The notes under the pieces are model-generated. The model worked only from the letters and a program-made list of their open reading frames with translations. It made no database searches and had not been told where the DNA came from. DNA of 64,000 nucleotides. Origin: Candidatus Thiobius zoothamnicola (GTDB taxonomy: Bacteria > Pseudomonadota > Gammaproteobacteria > Chromatiales > Chromatiaceae). The stretch lies in NCBI GenBank assembly GCA_030826945.1, contig JAPQLC010000003.1, positions 1 to 64,000 of the forward strand, in the 5' to 3' direction. The translations under genes were made by a program, and so were the position numbers. This document shows, piece by piece, positions 1 to 7,500 of the stretch (the first letter of the stretch is position 1; the number at the start of each line of letters is the position of its first letter).

Positions 1-156
1 GAACGCAAGAACCTCAACTGGCGCACCTGGATCAAACGCTTGGCGCGCAAAACCATCTGCTTCTCAAAACTCGACTCTATCCAGGACACGGTCATCGGAT
101 TGATCATCAACCGCGTTGAATTTGGTATTGATATTCATACCCTGCAACAGGTTTGA
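1..156 (+). CDS. IS1-family transposase, C-terminal fragment
   Basis: Open from base 1 to a TGA at 154-156, so only the last 51 residues are in the window. The fragment contains RLARKTICFSK and a following HDKVIG-like stretch (QDTVIG), which resembles the end of the IS1 InsB/InsAB DDE transposase. It would cut and join the ends of its own IS element. The stop codon lies within the presumed right inverted repeat, as is usual in IS1 elements. The rest of the element is off the left edge, so intactness cannot be judged. Confidence 0.75.
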   Translation, partial: ERKNLNWRTWIKRLARKTICFSKLDSIQDTVIGLIINRVEFGIDIHTLQQV

Positions 157-165
157 CCCACTACC
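1..165 (+). mobile_element. Right end of an IS1-like element
   Basis: The bases at 151-165, read on the minus strand as GGTAGTGGGTCAAAC, resemble the IS1 right terminal repeat, which begins GGTAATGACTCCAAC (11 of 15 match by eye). This places the element boundary at about 165. The 8-base segment CCCACTAC (157-164) is also mirrored by GTAGTGGG at 174-181, just outside the boundary, which makes a hairpin across the junction. Identification rests on family knowledge. The left end is not visible, so no target duplication can be checked. Confidence 0.55.
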
Positions 166-205
166 GCCGATTAGTAGTGGGAAACACGCTATCTTGAGAT
201 CAACT

Positions 206-811
206 TTAAACGTGGGTCGGCATCGCCAACCACTGGTTCAACTGATCACGGGCTTGATCAAGCCCCCATTTCTTCGTCGATGAAAACAGTTGGGCGCTGA
301 AATCCACGCTGAATTCCTTTAATGCGTCTTCCACGGCTTCCAATGCCTGAGCGGATTCCTGCCGGTTCAACTTATCAACCTTGGTCAACAGGATATGTAC
401 GCGCAAGGGAAGCTGGTTGGCCCATTCAAGCATTTGCACATCGTAGGGCTTCAAAGGATGGCGTGAATCCATCACCAAAATCAAGCCACACAAACATTGC
501 CGTTGCTCCAGATAATCAGCCAAAGCCCCCTGCCAGTCCCGTTTCACAGATTCGGCAACTTTAGCGTAGCCGTATCCCGGCAAATCCACCAAACGGCGTT
601 GTTCATCAAGCGTGAAAAAATTGAGTAACTGGGTCCGCCCCGGCGTGCGGCTTGTCCGGGCTAATGCTTTTTGTCCGCATAGCGCATTGATAGCACTGGA
701 TTTGCCCGCATTGGAACGACCCGCGAAAGCAATCTCATAACCCGTATCCGGCGGGGATTGGCGCAGTTTGGCCGCACTGGTGAGAAAAGTCGTTTGCTGA
801 TAAATCGTCAT
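206..811 (-). CDS. engB: Ribosome-biogenesis GTPase EngB (YihA/YsxC)
   Basis: Small GTPase of about 201 residues, needed for late large ribosomal subunit assembly. All G motifs are visible: P-loop GRSNAGKSS, the threonine-containing G2 in SRTPGRTQ, G3 DLPGYG, G4 TKVD and a G5-like SS. I chose the start at 811 because MTIYQQT aligns with the known family N-terminus and because its ATG overlaps the moaC stop as ATGA. An in-frame ATG four codons upstream (823) is the alternative. It is the last gene of the ppa-phosphodiesterase-moaC-engB operon and is probably translationally coupled. Confidence 0.95.
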   Translation of the reverse strand: MTIYQQTTFLTSAAKLRQSPPDTGYEIAFAGRSNAGKSSAINALCGQKALARTSRTPGRTQLLNFFTLDEQRRLVDLPGYGYAKVAESVKRDWQGALADYLEQRQCLCGLILVMDSRHPLKPYDVQMLEWANQLPLRVHILLTKVDKLNRQESAQALEAVEDALKEFSVDFSAQLFSSTKKWGLDQARDQLNQWLAMPTHV

Positions 812-1284
812 ATGCGGCACCATTCACCGGACTTTCCACCAGCTTTATAATCGAGTTGAACTTGCTCAATCACCATACCGCGATCCACCGCTTTGCACAT
901 ATCGTAGATCGTCAACAACGCATTTTGCACAGCGCACAAAGCCTCCATTTCAACGCCGGTTGACGCATGCGTCTCAGCCCGGCAAGTGGCTTTAATCATA
1001 GATTGCGGAATATCCGGCATCAAATCGACTGAAACATGAGTCAACGACAACGGATGACATAAAGGTACCAGATCGGCGGTTTTTTTCGCTGCCATAATAC
1101 CAGCGATGCGGGCGATGCCCAGTACATCGCCTTTCTTATGGCCTCCCTCAACAACCAACGTCAAGGTGGCTGGTTGCATGCGGATCAAGCCGCTGGCGAT
1201 AGCGGTTCGGTGATTGGCTGTTTTAGCCCCCACATCCACCATATGCGCCTCGCCCTGACGATTGAAATGATTCAGTCCGTTCAT
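808..1284 (-). CDS. moaC: Cyclic pyranopterin monophosphate synthase MoaC
   Basis: Molybdenum cofactor synthesis enzyme that, after MoaA acts on GTP, forms cyclic pyranopterin monophosphate. It is about 158 residues, the usual length. Family motifs are present: [21 protein letters not shown] and YDMCKAVDR, the last containing the catalytic Lys and Asp. The start overlaps the stop of the upstream phosphodiesterase gene as ATGA, and its own stop overlaps engB the same way. No moaA or other moa genes are in the window, so the pathway must be completed elsewhere. Confidence 0.96.
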   Translation of the reverse strand: MNGLNHFNRQGEAHMVDVGAKTANHRTAIASGLIRMQPATLTLVVEGGHKKGDVLGIARIAGIMAAKKTADLVPLCHPLSLTHVSVDLMPDIPQSMIKATCRAETHASTGVEMEALCAVQNALLTIYDMCKAVDRGMVIEQVQLDYKAGGKSGEWCRI

Positions 1285-1832
1285 GCTGAGCGTGCGTATT
1301 GAGCATGATACTCGAGCGACTTTGGCACTTCATAAGATTCGAACCGCATCTCCGCCAGATCACCCAGCACCCAAGTAGCATTCGAGTCGCCAACGCCACC
1401 AATCGTGCCTGGATTAACCAACCAGGTCGTACCGCCCTTGCAATTACGCCGCTCACTAATTTCAACCTGATGACTGTGGCCGCAACACACCAAATCCCAA
1501 TCCCCTGTCGCCGCCATCGCTTGCGCATAGTGCGGATAATGCACCACGAAAATCATCCGGCCAGCCAGCTCAATACCGGCATCCATACCATGATATTGAA
1601 TGACACTCCCCGCTTGCTGAGAGATACGCGCCATGCCATGCAAATCGCCCGTATTGTTGCCATGAATCACATGCACTGGCAATTGGTATTTTTCCAGGCA
1701 GCGCAACGTACTGGGCGCAACCACATCGCCAGCATGCACAATTGCCTGGGCACCCATGGATTTGGCATCCGCCACAGCAGCGTCAATCAAGGCGATATGG
1801 TCGTGACTGTCTGACAGAATGCCAATCTTCAT
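1281..1832 (-). CDS. YfcE/MJ0936-type metallophosphodiesterase
   Basis: Calcineurin-like phosphodiesterase of about 183 residues. Metal-binding motifs appear in order: DSHDH near the N-terminus (DxH), GDVV (GD), GNNTG (GNxD/H region), and CGHSHQ followed by NPGTIG near the C-terminus. Relatives hydrolyse phosphodiesters and their physiological substrates are mostly unknown. The start at 1832 ([10 protein letters not shown]) matches the family and overlaps the ppa stop as ATGA. The longer open frame to 1901 is not homologous. It sits between ppa and moaC in a tightly coupled operon. Confidence 0.88.
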   Translation of the reverse strand: MKIGILSDSHDHIALIDAAVADAKSMGAQAIVHAGDVVAPSTLRCLEKYQLPVHVIHGNNTGDLHGMARISQQAGSVIQYHGMDAGIELAGRMIFVVHYPHYAQAMAATGDWDLVCCGHSHQVEISERRNCKGGTTWLVNPGTIGGVGDSNATWVLGDLAEMRFESYEVPKSLEYHAQYARSA

Positions 1833-2365
1833 GAAGATTTGTTCTGGTGACGCGCGATACTGTCCAGAATTTCCTGCTTCGCTTCTTCGACGCCGACCCA
1901 ACCTTCAATTTTGACCCATTTGCCTTTTTCCAGATCTTTATAGTGGGCGAAGAAATGGGACAAACGCTCCAAGGTTTCTTCCTGCATATCACGGAAAGAC
2001 ACCATATTGCGATACAAAGGCGTCAGCTTATCAATTGGCACCGCCAATATTTTCGCGTCAATACCGCCATCATCCTCCATCTTCAACAAACCGAGAGGAC
2101 GGCATTTAATGACTGCGCCACTGATAATCGGCAATGGCGCAACCAGCATCACATCAACCGGATCCCCATCCAAAGATAAGGTTTGAGGCACATAACCATA
2201 ATTACACGGATAGTACATGGCGGTGCCGAGAAAGCGATCAACGAACATCGCACCAGTGGATTTGTCGATTTCATATTTGACCGGTTCTTTATAGGCCGGA
2301 ATCTCAATGATGACGTTGATTTCATTCGGGGCATTATCGCCGGGGCTGACGCGATCCAGATTCAT
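1829..2365 (-). CDS. ppa: Inorganic pyrophosphatase, family I
   Basis: Cytoplasmic Mg-dependent enzyme that hydrolyses pyrophosphate and pulls biosynthetic reactions forward. It has 178 residues, typical of bacterial family I. The signature DGDPVDVM with its catalytic aspartates is present, as are the conserved YPCNYGYVP and [11 protein letters not shown] segments. A good Shine-Dalgarno (AGGAG) precedes the ATG. It is the first gene of a four-gene operon (ppa, phosphodiesterase, moaC, engB) whose genes each overlap the next by four bases, suggesting translational coupling. Confidence 0.97.
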   Translation of the reverse strand: MNLDRVSPGDNAPNEINVIIEIPAYKEPVKYEIDKSTGAMFVDRFLGTAMYYPCNYGYVPQTLSLDGDPVDVMLVAPLPIISGAVIKCRPLGLLKMEDDGGIDAKILAVPIDKLTPLYRNMVSFRDMQEETLERLSHFFAHYKDLEKGKWVKIEGWVGVEEAKQEILDSIARHQNKSS

Positions 2366-2522
2366 GTGGAAAACTCCTGAAGTTACGATGGAGCCTAAGT
2401 GTATCTGCTATCAAAAAATTGGTACATGTTGGATTTTGATGCTATCGGCTCTCGCGATGAAAAACGCTTTGATTAAGCACCAGACAAAAAATCACAGCGA
2501 CAGCCAGATGAATCATTCTGCA

Positions 2523-2979
2523 TCACTGAGATCGAATGATGTCCACAACAATGGCTTTGGCTGGAATATTCCCTGTATTTTCCCACCAATGGACAACACC
2601 CGTTTTTTCAAAAGCGGAATCGCCTGCTTTTCTCACCAACGGATTAACATGGGAAGAACGGTGTTCTGTCATTTCCCCTTCCAGAATATAGGCGATTCCA
2701 GGTCTTTTATCGTGTGCGTGCACCGCTACAACGCCACCCGGATTAATCACTAAAACTCGAGCACGCAAATTAAGCCCATCCGAACTTTCAAATTCCCCAT
2801 CAAGAGAGATTTCCCCTAAGGCAGTGACCTCAGCTATACCCGTTGTTTTCTTTGGCCCACTCATTAACAACTGCGCTTTTCTTTTTTCTGCTTCAGGAAC
2901 AACCGCATGCGCCTGATGTTAAGTGAATAAATAGAATTGTGAAAAATATTGAGGGGTGAATTCTTGATCGCATTGTCAT
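2523..2979 (-). pseudogene. Secreted cupin-domain protein, frameshifted near the signal peptide
   Basis: The intact part (2523-2870 on its own, from TTG 2870 or ATG 2864) is a single cupin domain with the metal-ligand pattern HAHDKRPGIAYILEGE and a later HWWENT. Its reading frame stays coding-like upstream to about 2918 (HAVVPEAEKRKAQ), then meets a stop with no start codon. A neighbouring frame from ATG 2979 or 2973 encodes a typical signal peptide (basic MRSRIH, hydrophobic FFTILFIHL, then TSGA). A single-base indel near 2910-2920 would join the two. The ancestral product was probably an exported cupin of unknown function. The lesion could be an assembly error. Confidence 0.7.
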
Positions 2980-3069
2980 GGATTAACTTGGCTAATAGAG
3001 CCTAACATTCTCATATCATTGCGTATTGCAGTGCAAGGTTAGCGGTGCTTTCGCACATAAGAATTCAGC

Positions 3070-3098
3070 TTGACTATTTTCTGTTACTACAGTAATTT
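3070..3098 (+). promoter_or_regulatory. Promoter with embedded palindrome upstream of the GbsR-like gene
   Basis: TTGACT at 3070-3075 and TAATTT at 3093-3098 are separated by 17 bases, a plausible sigma-70 promoter. The perfect palindrome TTACT-AC-AGTAA (3084-3095) lies in the spacer and touches the -10 box. That is where a repressor would block polymerase. It may be the autoregulatory operator of the MarR/GbsR-type regulator that starts 34 bases downstream. Confidence 0.4.
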
Positions 3099-3131
3099 CT
3101 GTCAATATAGTAGAGTCAAGGGTGAAATCAG

Positions 3132-3659
3132 ATGAAATTAACGTCAATTATGGAAAAATACATATTGCATTGGGGGGAAATGGGTACCCGATGGGGGGTC
3201 AACCGTACAGTCGCGCAAATCCACGCGCTACTTTTCCTTTCGTCAGATCCAATGAACGCTGAAGAGATCACAGAAACACTTGTGGTAGCTCGATCGAACG
3301 TCAGCACCAGCATTAAAGAACTTCAAGCTTGGCGATTAATCAAGATTGTTCGTTTGCTCGGTGATCGCCGAGATTACTTCACGACAATGAAAGATCCTTG
3401 GGAATTGTTCCACACCATCATGGAAGGCCGCAAACAACGAGAGCTTGATCCAACCATAACAATGCTTCGGGAGTGCATGCTTGACAGCCAAGAAGACACT
3501 CAAACGCCTGCGGAAGTAAAAAAGCGCATCAATCATGTATTGGAATTCATGGAAACCTTAGATATTTGGCATAATCAAATCAAAGTGCTTCCCAACCCTA
3601 CTTTACAAAAACTCATTAAGTTAGGAGCCAAAGTGCAAGGATTCTTGAAAGGAAAATAA
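3132..3659 (+). CDS. GbsR/MarR-type transcriptional regulator
   Basis: Protein of 175 residues with a winged helix-turn-helix in the first half: the region QIHALLFLSSDPMNAEEI is followed by a recognition-helix segment LVVARSNVSTSIKEL, and GDRRDYFT forms the wing. This layout, with N-terminal EKYILHWGEMGTRWGVNR, is typical of GbsR-type MarR relatives, which repress membrane or osmolyte genes. The C-terminal half is helical and probably forms the dimer. It lies directly upstream of the SDR-DoxX/DUF2269 pair on the same strand, which makes that pair its likely target. The ligand is unknown. Confidence 0.85.
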   Translation: MKLTSIMEKYILHWGEMGTRWGVNRTVAQIHALLFLSSDPMNAEEITETLVVARSNVSTSIKELQAWRLIKIVRLLGDRRDYFTTMKDPWELFHTIMEGRKQRELDPTITMLRECMLDSQEDTQTPAEVKKRINHVLEFMETLDIWHNQIKVLPNPTLQKLIKLGAKVQGFLKGK

Positions 3660-3674
3660 CGCTTTTTTTTGCTT

Positions 3675-3702
3675 TTTTATTTCTTTCTATACAGAAATAA
3701 AA
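3675..3702 (+). terminator. AT-rich inverted repeat after the GbsR-like gene
   Basis: Perfect 10-base arms TTTTATTTCT and AGAAATAAAA with an 8-base loop, starting 16 bases after the regulator stop. The stem is AU-rich and lacks a following U run, so it would be a weak terminator at best. It may instead limit read-through into the SDR gene. Confidence 0.25.
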
Positions 3703-3786
3703 GAAAGATCTACCAGGAAATATCTCAGATGAATACGCCCTTACCATTTTCCTTTATCAAATAAACAGGTAAAAAAGAGGACCAAC

Positions 3787-5088
3787 ATGCATATTCTCAT
3801 TACTGGGGCAAGCGGTTTCATTGGCGATCATCTGGTGAACGCCTTGTTATGCGCTAACCACAAAATCATTGTTTGCGCACGCCATCCGCAATATATCCGC
3901 CAACGATGGCCTGAAGTCGCCGTCACCAAAGCTGACTTTACCATAGACCATACAGCAGCAGATTGGATGCCACGGTTGAAAGATATTGATCTTGTCATCA
4001 ATACCGTAGGGATCATCCGCGAAAATCGCACTCAGACATTCGATGCACTACATATCTCTGCTCCCATCGCGCTCTTCCAAGCCTGTGAATCAATGGGAAT
4101 CAGACGAGTCATTCAAATTTCTGCATTAGGTGCTAATGAAAAAGCTTTCAGCCGTTACCACAAAAGTAAGTATGCGGCAGATCAATATTTGAGAGGAAGC
4201 GCTCTGGATTGGGCTGTTGTTATGCCTTCTATCGTGTATGGTCCAGGCGCAAAAAGCATGGCTTTATTCAAAGCGTTAGCCGCCTTACCCTTTATTCCTC
4301 TTATCGATACCGGTGACCAATGTATTCAGCCCGTGCATATCAATGACCTGACCAAAGCCATAGTAAAACTGGTGAATTCACCCACACAACTCCGTTCAAC
4401 AATTGAAATAGTTGGGCCTGCGCCAATCACCCTGAAAACCCTTTACGCAACCTTGCGAAATTGGCTGGGCCAGGGTCAAGCCAGATTTCTCTTTATCCCT
4501 AATCAATTGGCCTTACTTGGCGCACGTTGGTCTGAACGATTGGCAAACACACCGATAACAGAAGAATCCGTGCAAATGTTACGCAGCGGGAACACAGGAA
4601 ATGTGGGACCTTTCATCACGCAATTTGGATTCAAACCCCGCAGCATTGAGCAAGCGCTGAAAGAGACGCCAGCCCAACAAGCCGATTACTGGCACGCCAA
4701 GCTTTACTTCCTCGCCTCAGCCTTGCGCTTCATGATCGCTTTCGTCTGGATCTTCACAGGATTCGTTTCAGCCTTCGTCTATCCCATCGAATTAAGTTAC
4801 GCCTTGTTATCCAAAATCGGCATAGAGGGTATCTGGCAACCTCTCATGCTGTATAGCGCAGCAGCAATGGATATGCTGCTTGGCATCGCAACATTATTCG
4901 CATTTCGTCTACGCATGATCGTAGCGCTACAAATCAGCATCATACTGCTATACAGCGTCATCATCACTTTATGGCTTCCAGAACAATGGGTGCATCCATT
5001 TGGCGCAATCAGCAAAAATCTACCGCTTACCATTGCCACTCTCATCATGCTCGTGTTGGAAGGAGAAAAAAGATGGAATATGCATTAA
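3787..5088 (+). CDS. SDR oxidoreductase with C-terminal DoxX-like membrane domain
   Basis: Two-part protein of 433 residues. Residues 1 to about 300 are an extended short-chain dehydrogenase/reductase of the NmrA/complex I-subunit-like type: Rossmann motif GASGFIG at the N-terminus, NTVGIIREN in the middle, and YHKSKYAAD carrying the YxxxK pair. From about 310 to the end there are four hydrophobic segments resembling DoxX-like proteins (FMIAFVWIFTGFVSAF, MLYSAAAMDMLLGIATLFAF and others). A GAGG ribosome site precedes the ATG. The fusion suggests a membrane-tethered reductase of unknown substrate. Its stop overlaps the next gene. Confidence 0.85.
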   Translation: MHILITGASGFIGDHLVNALLCANHKIIVCARHPQYIRQRWPEVAVTKADFTIDHTAADWMPRLKDIDLVINTVGIIRENRTQTFDALHISAPIALFQACESMGIRRVIQISALGANEKAFSRYHKSKYAADQYLRGSALDWAVVMPSIVYGPGAKSMALFKALAALPFIPLIDTGDQCIQPVHINDLTKAIVKLVNSPTQLRSTIEIVGPAPITLKTLYATLRNWLGQGQARFLFIPNQLALLGARWSERLANTPITEESVQMLRSGNTGNVGPFITQFGFKPRSIEQALKETPAQQADYWHAKLYFLASALRFMIAFVWIFTGFVSAFVYPIELSYALLSKIGIEGIWQPLMLYSAAAMDMLLGIATLFAFRLRMIVALQISIILLYSVIITLWLPEQWVHPFGAISKNLPLTIATLIMLVLEGEKRWNMH

Positions 5089-5546
5089 TCAAAGTGATTC
5101 ATATCCTTAGCTCCACGCTCTTATTCGGCACGGGCCTGGGAAGCGCATTCTACAAATGGATGGCTGATCGTAGCGGAGACCTAAACACCATCGCACGCAC
5201 AAATCGTATTGTCGTGATTGCTGATTGGGTATTTACCATGCCAACCATGATTATTCAGCCTGTAACCGGATTTTGGCTGGTCTATATTCTTGATATTCCT
5301 CTGAGTCAGACATGGATAATAGCCACTATCGTGCTGTATACCATTAGCGGAGGATGCTGGATTCCTGTTGTTTGGTTGCAGATACGTATGCGAGATATTG
5401 CAAATCAAGCTTTACACCTGAATGCCGATCTGGATAAACGCTATTATCATTACGCGCGCATATGGTTCTGGCTCGGTATCCCAGCATTTATCTCCATGAT
5501 CATGATTTATTGCCTCATGGTCTTCAAGCCGACAATCAACCTGTAG
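5073..5546 (+). CDS. DUF2269 family integral membrane protein
   Basis: Protein of 157 residues with about four transmembrane segments, beginning MEYALIKVIHILSSTLLFGTG. The conserved histidine in the first helix (VIHILSS) and the GxWLV-like second helix fit DUF2269. The start at 5073 is preceded by AAGGAG and lies inside the end of the SDR-DoxX gene, so the two genes overlap by 16 bases and are likely cotranslated. The constant pairing of DUF2269 with SDR-DoxX fusions suggests a joint membrane function, which is not known. Confidence 0.85.
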   Translation: MEYALIKVIHILSSTLLFGTGLGSAFYKWMADRSGDLNTIARTNRIVVIADWVFTMPTMIIQPVTGFWLVYILDIPLSQTWIIATIVLYTISGGCWIPVVWLQIRMRDIANQALHLNADLDKRYYHYARIWFWLGIPAFISMIMIYCLMVFKPTINL

Positions 5547-5683
5547 AAGACGACGATACTCCTCATACCTCATACCATTTAGTCTAAATGTCGAAAAAAC
5601 CAAGAGGAAACACCGAGAAATAACAGATACCCGAAAACCTTAACCATCGACCACAACATCAAAATGGGCAACCGCCAGATCAA

Positions 5684-6421
5684 CTACTGCGAATCCTGAT
5701 CTGAGTTATCTGGTTCTTGCTCCGATGTCCAAAGCGTTAGATTGTCTCGTAACAACTGCATAATCATCGTTGAATCCTTATAAGAGTCTTCTTGTAAATC
5801 ATCCAACTCTTCAATCGCCGCATCAAAGGCTTTTTTCGCAGTACTGCAAGCCTTAGACGGAAGATTCGCGATCTCATAATAATAAATGGACAGATTCAAC
5901 ATGATTCCAAGCCTTATCGGATGAGTATAGGCCAAGTGCTGCGCAGCATTTTCCGCTTGTTTATAGTATCCCAAAGCCTGGGCAGATAGCCGATCACGCT
6001 CATCACCAGTTCCCTCAACCTCGGTCATATAACGGCTATAATCACCAAGCATTTTCTGGAAGAACGGAATCGACTCCTGATCATCCTGACTTAAGCGAGT
6101 TAAGATCTTATTTTCAACAAGATCAAGCACATGACGACAACGCTCTTGCAATTCAAGCTCCATTTTGGAACGGCAGTTTCTCACTAAATCCACATACTCC
6201 GAACTAACTCCTTTTGCCTCAATGGAAAAGATAACCCGCCATGCGGAACGCTTTGCGCCGACAACGTTTTTGTAAGCATTGGAGAATAAATTGCTAAACT
6301 CCGAAGAAATCACCGTATCGGTTGCAAGTACGTACTGATCGGCCACACTCGCCATATCATCGTAGCACTCAGCCTGCTCCCATAGCTTCATCGTTTCGAT
6401 CAGTTGCATTTGTTTATTCAC
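5684..6421 (-). CDS. 14-3-3 protein (phosphoserine/threonine-binding adaptor)
   Basis: With a GTG start at 6421, preceded by AGAGG at good spacing, the product is 245 residues, the length of human 14-3-3 zeta. The whole nine-helix family is recognisable: EQAECYDDM (helix A), NAYKNVVGAKRSAWRV (helix C), GDYSRYMTEV (helix E), LNLSIYYYEI (helix G) and MQLLRDNLTLWTS (helix I), then an acidic tail. Residues that hold the phosphate and peptide in eukaryotes are all present: K51, R58, R130, Y131, N176, L223, N227, W231 (zeta K49, R56, R127, Y128, N173, L220, N224, W228). The family binds phosphorylated client proteins as dimers and is considered eukaryotic. A longer frame to 6535 exists but is not homologous. 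Both flanks are bacterial genes, so this looks like an acquired gene. Confidence 0.95.
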   Translation of the reverse strand: MNKQMQLIETMKLWEQAECYDDMASVADQYVLATDTVISSEFSNLFSNAYKNVVGAKRSAWRVIFSIEAKGVSSEYVDLVRNCRSKMELELQERCRHVLDLVENKILTRLSQDDQESIPFFQKMLGDYSRYMTEVEGTGDERDRLSAQALGYYKQAENAAQHLAYTHPIRLGIMLNLSIYYYEIANLPSKACSTAKKAFDAAIEELDDLQEDSYKDSTMIMQLLRDNLTLWTSEQEPDNSDQDSQ

Positions 6422-6518
6422 AGAAATTACCTCTTTGCTCGCAAAAGCTTTGATTGGCTTGTAGGGCACCTCGAAAAACAGGCCCTCAGTGGCAAAATAA
6501 CAAGAAATCCCGGCAACA

Positions 6519-6671
6519 ATGCAATACCCAGGCAACCGAGGATTTTTTGACCAAGAGAATCATTTAGCGGAATTAGAAAAACTATGTGGCCCATCCGGCT
6601 TTAATCAAGCCGTGACAACCATCCACAGTGGGCTATGCCTGGCTCGGCGACGGTTATCTTACGCTTTTTAA
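6519..6671 (+). pseudogene. Possible IS5/IS1182-type transposase N-terminal remnant
   Basis: A 50-codon frame starting at ATG 6519 contains RGFFDQENHLAELEKL, which resembles the N-terminus of IS5-group transposases (a GFFDE..RL.KL.KLGDPL pattern). It then runs into unrelated sequence and stops. No DDE residues are present. It lies just upstream of the 14-3-3 gene, on the opposite strand, and may mark an old insertion or recombination point. Recognition is from a short pattern only. Confidence 0.35.
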
Positions 6672-7429
6672 TAGATCAACCAACGATTAACCATTTCCAA
6701 TAAAGGTTCATCCTTACCCTCAAAAAAGTGATCCGCACCGGCAATCTCCTGCTGTACATAAGCAGCGTTACGAATGCTGGCGCTTTTGCGGATACCCACG
6801 CTCTCTGACACACTCGGCAAATCTGCACTGCCGTAGAGATCAAGCACCGGAATCCTGATTGAACGTAACGAGGTCGCTGCGCTAACCGCAATCGCCTTAG
6901 GGTCGTCACTATGCTGCGCCGGCATGCCAATTGCGATGAACGCTTTCGCTCGCGAAGGCTGATGCGCCAGATAATAAGCCGCCATGGTGGCTCCCTGGCT
7001 ATGCGCTGCAATCACAATCTCAGTGACGCCTTGATCCAGAAGATATTGCTCCGCCGCTTGCAAGCGCGCCGGAATTTGTGGATATAAAGGCGTATATTCG
7101 CGGTATTCGGCATCATTTTGCAGAACCGGCATTTGCACCGATAAAGTATGCCAACCTTTCTCCGTCATCCCCACTCGCAATGGGCGAACCACCTGATCCC
7201 AATTCGGATGAACGCCAGTGCCATGTACCACAATCATACCTTGCGTGGATTCATCTTCCGCTTCGGTATAGATGGACAAGAACTCATGATCACCAGTTGT
7301 TAACCAGACAGCTTCGCCATCCATAATAGAATCAACGATTTCATCCGCCCAGCGTTGCTCTTTGGCGAAATCAGACGCTTGCAGCAAGCTGCTGAACAAC
7401 AACAGAATATAAACGAATCGACTTTTCAT
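6668..7429 (-). CDS. Exported alpha/beta-hydrolase, DUF3530 type
   Basis: Protein of 253 residues. The first 18 or so residues form a signal peptide (MKSRFVYILLLFSSLLQAS), so it is probably periplasmic. An alpha/beta-hydrolase fold follows: the oxyanion region VVHGTG, the nucleophile elbow AAHSQGA with the catalytic serine, an acidic residue in LYGSADLP and the catalytic histidine in GADHFF. DUF3530 members are annotated as hydrolases without a defined substrate. It ends the long minus-strand run downstream of metZ and is probably expressed from its own promoter. Confidence 0.85.
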   Translation of the reverse strand: MKSRFVYILLLFSSLLQASDFAKEQRWADEIVDSIMDGEAVWLTTGDHEFLSIYTEAEDESTQGMIVVHGTGVHPNWDQVVRPLRVGMTEKGWHTLSVQMPVLQNDAEYREYTPLYPQIPARLQAAEQYLLDQGVTEIVIAAHSQGATMAAYYLAHQPSRAKAFIAIGMPAQHSDDPKAIAVSAATSLRSIRIPVLDLYGSADLPSVSESVGIRKSASIRNAAYVQQEIAGADHFFEGKDEPLLEMVNRWLIY

Positions 7430-7500
7430 GAGGCCCCCTTAACATCATAAAAAACGTCACTATCCAGCATGTTGTTGAATGGTGACAAAAAACAATCCGG

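Noticed and set aside
5684..6421. The 14-3-3 gene could be eukaryotic contamination
   Set aside because: It is uninterrupted, has a Shine-Dalgarno and GTG start, and lies within 140-250 bases of clearly bacterial genes on the same sequence. Read-level proof is still needed.
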